Source: Anaspis maculata (taxonomy: Eukaryota; Arthropoda; Insecta; Coleoptera; Scraptiidae). Taken from it: a stretch of 64,000 bases of DNA. Below are positions 57,519-64,000 of the stretch, piece after piece. The position numbers were made by a program, and so were the translations under genes. The notes beneath the pieces are model-generated. The model had not been told where the DNA came from and ran no database searches. It worked only from the letters and a program-made list of their open reading frames with translations. The stretch lies in assembly GCA_949128115.1 (NCBI GenBank), contig OX421964.1, positions 48,462,601 through 48,526,600 of the forward strand. Direction: 5' to 3'. Every line of letters starts with the position of its first letter. Positions within the stretch are counted from its first letter, which is position 1.

Positions 57519-57765
57519 TATTATTATTATTGAGTTGAGTTGCCCCTGCACTGGAACACAAAGTTTATTGTGCCTCACCAACCAAATGGTCCATCCAAGC
57601 ACTGACTGAGGCCGACAAGCGCACGGTTTATACCTGGACTCAGTCTTTGATCCCCGAATGCAGATGCGGATGCCGATACATCCACGCCCTGCGCCAGCAC
57701 GTTTCTGATTTCGTCAGCCTCCCTGACTGCGCTGTGAAACGATTGACAGCTCCACATTTACGAAA
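57519..57765 (-). mobile_element. Retroposon with (ATA)n tail, copy 2
   Basis: Minus-strand copy of the family at 40239-40647; the tail appears as TATTATTATTATT at 57519. It shares GCGCAGGGCGTGGATGT, ACCGTGCGCTTGTCGGCC and GTGCTTGGATGGACC but lacks the 5' part of copy 1. The small frame on the minus strand is not supported as a gene. Confidence 0.75.
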
Positions 57766-58035
57766 CACTGACAACCACGTCCCGGAGTAACCGGTAACCA
57801 TTGGGTATCGCTTTTTCGGTTACCGGTTCAAAAGTTATGAAATAGAACAGGTCCTAAAATGCGTCTTTTCAAAGTTCGAAGCTTTTTCTTCAACTATTTT
57901 ATCAATAGTATCTATATTCGTAAAAATAAGCTTTCGGCGTTGTAATTTGCCGTTTATTGTCAAGTTAAAGGCTATAATGGTGTCTCAAGCAACCAAATGA
58001 TACTTGTGATATTGAAAAATGTTAGATGTACATTG
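57766..58035. other. Short unique stretch
   Basis: Contains an inverted pair of TAACCGGTAACC / GGTTACCGGTT at 57788-57830, a small hairpin. No gene. Confidence 0.4.
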
Positions 58036-58799
58036 TACAGGGTGTTCACGATAAAATTCACTCCCCCTCTAGGAGATTCCCCTTTGAGATATTTTGAAAA
58101 ACTGAAAACTTTTCCAAACGATTTTTCCCAGGGATCTTGAATTGATCGTCTGAATGTTCTCACTTGGTACCGTATACAGGGTGCGACATGTAACTTTTTT
58201 ATTTCAAGTGCAACACCTTATATTTTATTACGTCATTTGATGGAACCTTTCTTTCTGATCACAAAGATATATAACATTTATGATTTATTTTGACAAGGGA
58301 GCTCTCAAAAAAATAATAAAATAGGTAGCCAAACAAATTAAAAATTAAAAATTACGCGACACCCTGTATTAGAAATGAATTAGACCATTTATCCATGCAG
58401 AGTTGAATTCTGCAGACAAAATGCTGCGAAAATAACCTTTTCCAAGTGAACTGTAGAAACCGAGGTAGAAACCAAAACCATCTTGCAGCGAAACAAAATT
58501 ATTTGACTACCTATTTTATTATTTTTCCGACAACTTAGTTGTCAAAATAAATTATAAGTGTCATATATATTTGTAGTCAGAAAAAAAAGCTTCACGAAAT
58601 AACGGAATAAAATATAGGGTGTTGCACTTGAAATAAAAAAGTTATATATCACACCCTGTATACAGTACCAATTAGAAACTTTTAGAGGATCGATTTGAGA
58701 TCCCTCGGAAAAATAGTTGAGAAAAATTTTTTAGTTCTTTGTAATATCTTGAAGGGGAATCTACTGGAGGGGGGTGAATTTTATCGTGAACACCCTGTA
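58036..58799. mobile_element. Outer foldback EE
   Basis: TACAGGGTGTTCACGATAAA at 58036 pairs with its complement ending at 58799. Arms of about 138 bases pair through ATTCACTCCCCCTCTAG-like, TTTGAGATATTTTGAA-like and TTGGTACCGTATACAGGG up to the inner element. Confidence 0.9.
58175..58660. mobile_element. Inner foldback centred in EE
   Basis: TACAGGGTGCGACATGTAAC at 58175 pairs with the end at 58660; inward CTTTTTTATTTCAAGTGCAA pairs with its complement. Midpoint 58417.5, identical to that of the outer element. A further ACACCCTGTA word at about 58362-58371 lies inside without a clear partner. Confidence 0.85.
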
Positions 58800-59681
58800 C
58801 TTTTCTTTTCACTGTGAAATTGTATAACTGGTTGCCTGCTGATTCACAGGTGCTGGTGAGAACTTTTAGAAGCTTAGGGACAAACTGTTGTTCTACTTTG
58901 CTCAAGGTGATGTAGACAACACTGAGTTTGCCATGAAGAAGCTAACTAGAGATCTCAGCCACATAAAGTACCCGAGCACGTAAAAACAAGTAACAAAACT
59001 GTTACTTCTGTTAGTCGAGCACTAGACGATGATAGTATGTTTGCGTTACCAGAGCGCTTGACTGCAAGAGTACAATTAACAACTAAAATGAAACTTTTTA
59101 AACGATGATAAATAGTTGGAAAATCTGAGGTAAATAGGTACCTGTACTGTAATAAATACCAAATAATTACCCACCACAGAGCGCATATATAACATGTTTC
59201 TTGCGGGAATTCCACATAATCCGCGTTATATTCCAGAACGAACCGAGAAAAATACGATATCTAACTCGCAAACAACCTTTAGCACCGACTGGGCCAGGCG
59301 TGCACGAAAAATCCTCGTAAACCAGCAGAAATCATCAAGGGGACGTGTACAAGCCATATTTCCACCACGGGTGACTCTAATATATTAAAAATTTAAGCAC
59401 GGAAGGGACTTTGTCACGTATTCTCACAGTGCAAGTACGTGGCGATGAATAAGCGATGCAAAGTTTGTTTTCCTCGCGCAGCTATTTTAATAAAAACGTC
59501 GAAAAGTTTTACAAAATCACCTGCACCTCGCAGGCAAGGAGCGGCGGAGGAGCAACAAAACATAATACATTTCACAACCGCTGAATTCCAAGCGAGTCTG
59601 AAGAACATCATTCGGTTCAACTTTTCCGGGTTTGAGGTAGGGTCGACTCTTGGATCATCGTGTCAGATGAAGCATAGACAG
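58800..59681. other. Unique sequence, no gene seen
   Basis: Open frames of 64-86 codons have no recognisable domains. TAGGTACCTG near 59137. Confidence 0.35.
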
Positions 59682-59861
59682 TAAGGCAGCAGTCACACTG
59701 GAGCCATCACCACCTACTACCACCCACCACCACCCACTACCACCAAGCAAAATAATCCGCCCTGGTCTCACTGAGCCACCGTCCATCGTCCACCGGTAAC
59801 CACCGTGTCTCCCTCCTGAATTTGACATAATCCTGTTTTATATAATCCGTACTACAATTCT

Positions 59862-59908
59862 GTAGCGAAAGTTGCCTAAAAACCACGATTTTAGGCAACA
59901 TTCGCTAC
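59862..59908. repeat. 47-bp hairpin
   Basis: GTAGCGAAAGTTGCCTAAAA pairs with TTTTAGGCAACATTCGCTAC around a loop of 7 bases. It lies at the 5' edge of the coding remnant. Confidence 0.9.
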
Positions 59909-60039
59909 ATCAGTGTACTGCGGAATGTATTTCATACTCCCAGGGACTTTTCTCACACGATTCAAGAATAGCGGCCCAGCTCATGACAAGATTGACAAGT
60001 TCTCTGATTGCAAGGATTTCGTCTGATTACTCAGATATC

Positions 60040-60300
60040 GACGAAGTTGTAGCTTTATACTACATTTCGAAAAAAATCCGTAAAAAACGCCGGAACATAT
60101 GGGTGCGTCAAATGTTTCTCGATAGCGAGAACAACTAGGAGAATTTGATCAATTAGTGCCGCAGCTTGTTGATGATGAAGAACAATTTTACAGTTATTAC
60201 CGTATGAACAAGAAATGTTACAATTTGTTGGTGACAAAAGTGAAACCCTTGTTCTCTTCGGGACATACACATTGTATGTTGTACGTATGCACAAAATGTT
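60040..60300 (+). pseudogene. Harbinger transposase N-terminal remnant
   Basis: One frame reads ISKKIRKKRRNIWVRQMFLD and, after a one-base slip at about 60125, another continues REQLGEFDQLVPQLVDDEEQ, then FYSYYRMNKKCYNLLVTKVK. This order (basic stretch, W-V-x-x-x-F, R-x-x-x-G-E-F, E-x-F-x-x-Y-x-R-M, then a Leu-rich helix) is the usual start of PIF/Harbinger-type DDE transposases and related host proteins. The DDE catalytic part is absent because the element ends soon after, so it cannot be active. Confidence 0.65.
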
Positions 60301-60701
60301 TGTTCTGCATGCGCATCAAGATGCGCATTGTTAACCACCGACCACTGACCACCACTTTGGAAATTTCAAACACATGGCCACCGGTGGTCACTGGGCGGTG
60401 GTAAGAGGTGGCTGCAGTGTGACCAGCATCATTACATTGCGTGCGTTTGATTTTTGGTTGATGGTAGTGGGTGGTGGTGGGTGGCTCAGTGTGACTGCTG
60501 CCTTATAGAAGAATCACGTCGTGGAATCAAGTAAAGTTGGTCTGAGGAGACATCGCACGTAGCTCATCTGTTTTTCTTCCAGCAGGACGCCTATTTGAGC
60601 TTGGCGCGCTGTTCCTGCGCTGTGATTGGCAGACACCTGTGTTTTTCGTTTTTGTTACAAGTCTGTTATTTGACCATTGAAAGATAAAATACCCTATCAG
60701 A

Positions 60702-61113
60702 TGTGATGGTACGTCCCCCCTCCTCCTAACATTTTATTTGTTTGGCCTGTGATCGTCTCAGCCCTTTGTTGTGTCCGCGATTATTCTGAGGGAAACGACC
60801 CGAGGGGGAAGAAGGTGGAGTTCAATGAAGCACGCTCATTGCATGGAAAATTACATTTACTCAAAGCAAAATAAAGTTGCAGAATTATTCTATATGTTTC
60901 TTTAATCAAAACGCCTACCATAGAACTGACAGATTGGAAAAAATGACACACAATGGACAAAATCAACAAAAACAATCAGAACAACAAAAAAATATGTCAA
61001 ACTGTCAGTCAAAGGAAAAAGAAGAGTGACGAATTCGAAAAAGGCACTCAGTGGAAGGATTCGCCGAACAAACCCCTGAGTTACGCCCAAAGCAATTGAC
61101 TAATGTGGTGTGA
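60702..61113 (+). repeat. Dispersed repeat pair, copy 2
   Basis: Collinear with 56391-56745, with an extra segment between about 60760 and 60860. Followed by AT-rich sequence and a weak coding-like stretch at 61581-61823. Confidence 0.7.
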
Positions 61114-62300
61114 TAAATGATAAAAACTCACTAGTAATTTCCGATATTCAATGTGAGTAAAATTGGTAAAACAAAATCGAAAAAACATCAGTAAACAAAT
61201 GTAAGAACGTTATTAAACAGTGCACAATAAAACCAACAACAATGCAGATAAAATCAAGAATGCTTTTGAATATCTGACAAAAATAGCAGCGAGCATCAAC
61301 AAAAATGACATATAAACATGAGTCACTTTCGACAGTGAACAATGACATTTACATGGAAATCAAATCATAACACAGACAAAAATACGACGCACAATAATTA
61401 CAGTCAAGTAATCACATAACAATCAAATTACATAAAATTGATGAAATGATCATAAAAAGACTGACATAATATATGCAAACGGACAAGTTCAATTCGTGTA
61501 AAATCAAAGCACGGCGGCAAGACAGAAACTATCGTGCGTGTTTGAAAATAGCTCACAAAAGAAAGAATGCGTATTAATGAGTGTGTGAGAAAAACGCATT
61601 TTTGAGAGGATTCAGCAGTAAATTGGCAAATCAAATCCAACAGTGGTCAAAAAAGGTGTCTAGCAAACCTACAAGTGATGAGCAAATAGTAAAAATCAAT
61701 GTATCTACTTACAAAACTGCACAAAGAAAACAAACACATGTGGTGGCCCTTCAAGAAGCTGACCAAGTCTGCCCCAATAGTTCTTCATCGCGCGTTCCCC
61801 TTGAAACCAGGCAAAAGGCATGAAAATTTCCCTTGGCTCTTCACACCGCTCCGACTCCCAGGCTCATCACACGTGTGCACAAATATGGGTTTGGGCACAT
61901 TTCGATACAGTTCGAAAACATACAAACAGAGAAGTTTTAAAACTATCGCATGCCAGCGCGCCAGTTATTTGAATAATAAGGCAAGAAAGTTGATCTTTAC
62001 AGGGCTAGTAGGCATATTCAAGGACGAGCGTGAACGGAGCCCGGAAGCTTTCATTCTCTTGGTGAAATTACACATAATAAAAAATGTCAATTTAGTGTCA
62101 CAATATCGATGCTGCCGGTAGAATAGACCTGACTGTCTACCTTCAAGTCAAATATCGGAAAAATCCCAGCGGTTCTAAAATTGAGTGACAGAAGTAACAG
62201 AAAAAAAAAACAAAAGTCGAATGAAAAAACTCTAACAAGATCTGATGACTCGATGGTTACTTTTTCCGCCATAAATCTAGAGCACCCTGTATACTTTACC
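61114..62300. other. AT-rich stretch with a possible gag-like remnant
   Basis: A plus-strand frame at 61581-61823 includes CEKNAFLRGFSSKLANQIQQ and later VALQEADQVC. The composition (FLRG, then a Gln-rich helix) recalls the capsid part of insect LTR-element gag, but it is short, lacks a zinc knuckle and upstream frames are broken. A right-hand CACCCTGTA end occurs near 62292 with no partner found. Confidence 0.25.
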
Positions 62301-63206
62301 TTCACCTATGTAAGAATCTAAAGCTCGTTAATTATTCTTGTATATCGATTCATTTGCTACACGACGGTGGAAGAGCAGTGAGAATTCTTTAAGAGGAATC
62401 TCAGTCTCCCAGGCGGAACGTTTGAGCTCCCACAAATGATCAAAGAACTGTTTGTTCACTTTTCAAGATCAAGAGGGTTTGCACTGCAATCGCTCCAAGT
62501 TGTACCTCGACACCGCCGTTGCCGCCGCCCATCCAGACAGTTTATAGTAGGTAGTTGCTCCGAGCAAGACATTAATAATTCAAAGATACGCGCTGTCAAA
62601 TCTAGTTGGGCCGACTGTTTGTGGAGGGCATGAGAGCATCAGTAAAAGACCCAAAACTGACGACAACATCCTCGGACTTTGAGAAACTTTACAGAGAGAA
62701 GTCTCAAATGATTCGAGACGCCTGCGCCTCTACACCAAGCCACGTCCTACAGCACGCAACCAGCACAACGTGATTTCCGGCTTGCGAAGACCTTGACGTA
62801 GGGAGGCGCATTTCCACTAGATTTATTAAAAAGATTTACTTCCAGCCGAGCAATGCAGAGCGCGCGGAAGGAGGAATATTGACTTTCCTATTTACGGGAA
62901 CGACTATCGCCAAAGTGGGCTATTTTTATTTTGAAACGGAAAGCGAAGCCCTAATCGCGAAAGAGTCATCGTTTCCAAATCGCATTCGAGGACCCTCTCG
63001 CACTTGAGCACCTATTCGGTGGAAATCGGTGGTAATCAACGACACATTTTTTAGATTTTCGGATCAAATGCTTATTGGAACGTTACTACAATTATTATGG
63101 GTGAAAAGCTGATGAGGCAGAGGAAGAGAAAAAAGGGGACTGGCGAAGGATGTTGAAAGGATGATCGTCGGGAAGCATCTAATAACGAAATTTCCCTTCG
63201 CAGGAT
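62301..63206. other. Unique, repeat-poor island
   Basis: No recognisable gene. 62600-63050 is CpG-richer with TTTATTAAAAAG and CGATTCGAG-like words; nature unknown. Confidence 0.35.
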
Positions 63207-63215
63207 ACAGGGTGT
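63207..63215 (+). repeat. Single TACAGGGTG end
   Basis: TACAGGGTGTATTTTTGG at 63207, no partner before the next such end at 63402. Confidence 0.35.
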
Positions 63216-63401
63216 ATTTTTGGAGGGTCTTTAGGAGAAAGAGGGTATAAATGAGCCCTTCGATCTGCGAGCTCTCAACTTTCGTAAAAACCCCTTCGAG
63301 GTGAATAATTGATGTGTGGATTTAACGTTCTTTCTGAGGAGAGTGTGCACAACTGCAAAACTTGCTCACTTCATTACAGGAAAACATCGTGTGAAACGCT
63401 A

Positions 63402-64000
63402 TACAGGGTGTTTCAGGGATGATAGCAACAAATTTAACTGTGGGTAGATCTCGTCAAAATATGACGAAAACCTATATACCATTTTGCAAAAATCGGCCTA
63501 ATGACGGAGATACAGCTCTCTAAAGTTCACTTTTCTCGGATTTCAAAAATTTGTAACTCAGGAACGATTCGACAAATTTAGCTTCAATTCAGCAAAAGCT
63601 GGTTTCACATAATTATCTATCAACCTGCCAAATTTGGGAAGAATCCAACCAGTGGTGTAGGAGTTAAGAGGGTCAATAATTTAGAAGCATCCGAAGAAAA
63701 GTTGACTTACGAGTCCTCTGTACGCTTAAAGCAGCTCCGACTAAAAGGCCTCTAAATCGAAGGCGGTTATTCTCTTTCAACTGGTATTTGATGATTATAC
63801 TTTATATCTCCATAAAAACATGTGAAAAGAAAAAAATCCGAGGAAAGCCGATCACAGCCGAAGATAGTCAAATTTTACGGGCGCCATCCTAGGGCCCCTA
63901 TTTGACTTGGAAGAAAATTTCTTTTTCCAAGGTGGACTCTCTACAGTATCATTCTGCACCAACGTACCGGGTGATTTTTCAATAAAATATCTGGAGCCAA
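63402..64000 (+). mobile_element. Left part of a foldback cut by the window edge
   Basis: TACAGGGTGTTTCAGGGATG at 63402 begins a stretch typical of these elements (AATGACGGAGATACAGC and CTTTTCTCGGATTTCAAAAA). A TACCGGGTGATTTTTC end at 63965 may start another element. Right arms lie outside the window. Confidence 0.5.

Larger units (their letters stand above)
59682..60505. mobile_element. PIF/Harbinger-derived element, 824 bp
   Basis: TAAGGCAGCAGTCACACTGG at 59682 and its complement ending at 60505 form clear terminal repeats; subterminal CCACCACC-rich and GGTGGTGG-rich tracts pair as well. The interior carries transposase-like coding remnants. Ends and coding both suit a deleted Harbinger-type transposon; whether TAA/TTA belongs to the ends or to the target duplication cannot be settled here. 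Confidence 0.75.

Overview
This looks like nuclear DNA from an insect. It has no bacterial gene organisation, is moderately AT-rich, and is packed with eukaryotic DNA transposons, solo LTRs, retroposon tails, microsatellites and long inverted repeats. Frequent GTAGGTACCTA-type words, the GC level and many TACAGGGTG-ended elements would fit a hemipteran such as a whitefly or other sternorrhynchan; that placement is a guess. I found no intact host gene. Nearly all open frames are under 130 codons and fall in repeats or in unique DNA without a recognisable domain, so the window is probably intergenic or a very large intron.

Layout. 0-7.6 kb: tRNA-like sequence, a foldback element, a palindromic MITE, a solo LTR with 4-bp target duplications, and a pogo/Tigger-type remnant. 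7.6-13.8 kb: three kilobase-scale palindromes almost end to end. 13.9-15.6 kb: unique DNA. 15.6-18.7 kb: a palindrome carrying an 8-bp-TSD insertion, a MITE, and a solo LTR split by a foldback element. 20.4-24.1 kb: a multi-level nest of inverted repeats, then a 5'-truncated retroposon with 7-bp TSDs. 25.8-27.3 kb: a foldback with a Harbinger-like MITE in one arm. 28.2-32.5 kb: two concentric palindromes, a decayed mariner-type transposase and a 2.5-kb palindrome. 34.8-38.5 kb: a 2-kb palindrome built from repeated sub-units, a tyrosine-recombinase (Crypton/DIRS-like) fragment, and a hairpin whose two arms share an open frame. 39.3-40.8 kb: small hairpins and an interrupted MITE. 42.7-48.7 kb: three tandem-repeat arrays each linked to a GACR-type tetranucleotide microsatellite, a second mariner fragment and several dispersed copies. 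52.6-53.6 kb: a second full copy of the 17.7-kb foldback. 57.5-60.5 kb: a retroposon, a second concentric palindrome pair and a Harbinger-derived element with transposase remnants. The right edge cuts at least one foldback.

How the parts relate. Most foldbacks begin TAC(A/C)GGGTG and end in its reverse complement at TA sites, as expected of non-autonomous elements moved by a Tc1/mariner-type transposase; only decayed transposases of that kind are present here. The main unexpected signal is that smaller TACAGGGTG palindromes sit within 0-2 bp of the dyad centre of larger ones at least three times. That is hard to explain by random nested insertion and points to palindromes growing by inverted duplication. 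A second cross-family signal is a word like AANATGGCGGC (the YY1/Pho consensus) inside several otherwise distinct families.
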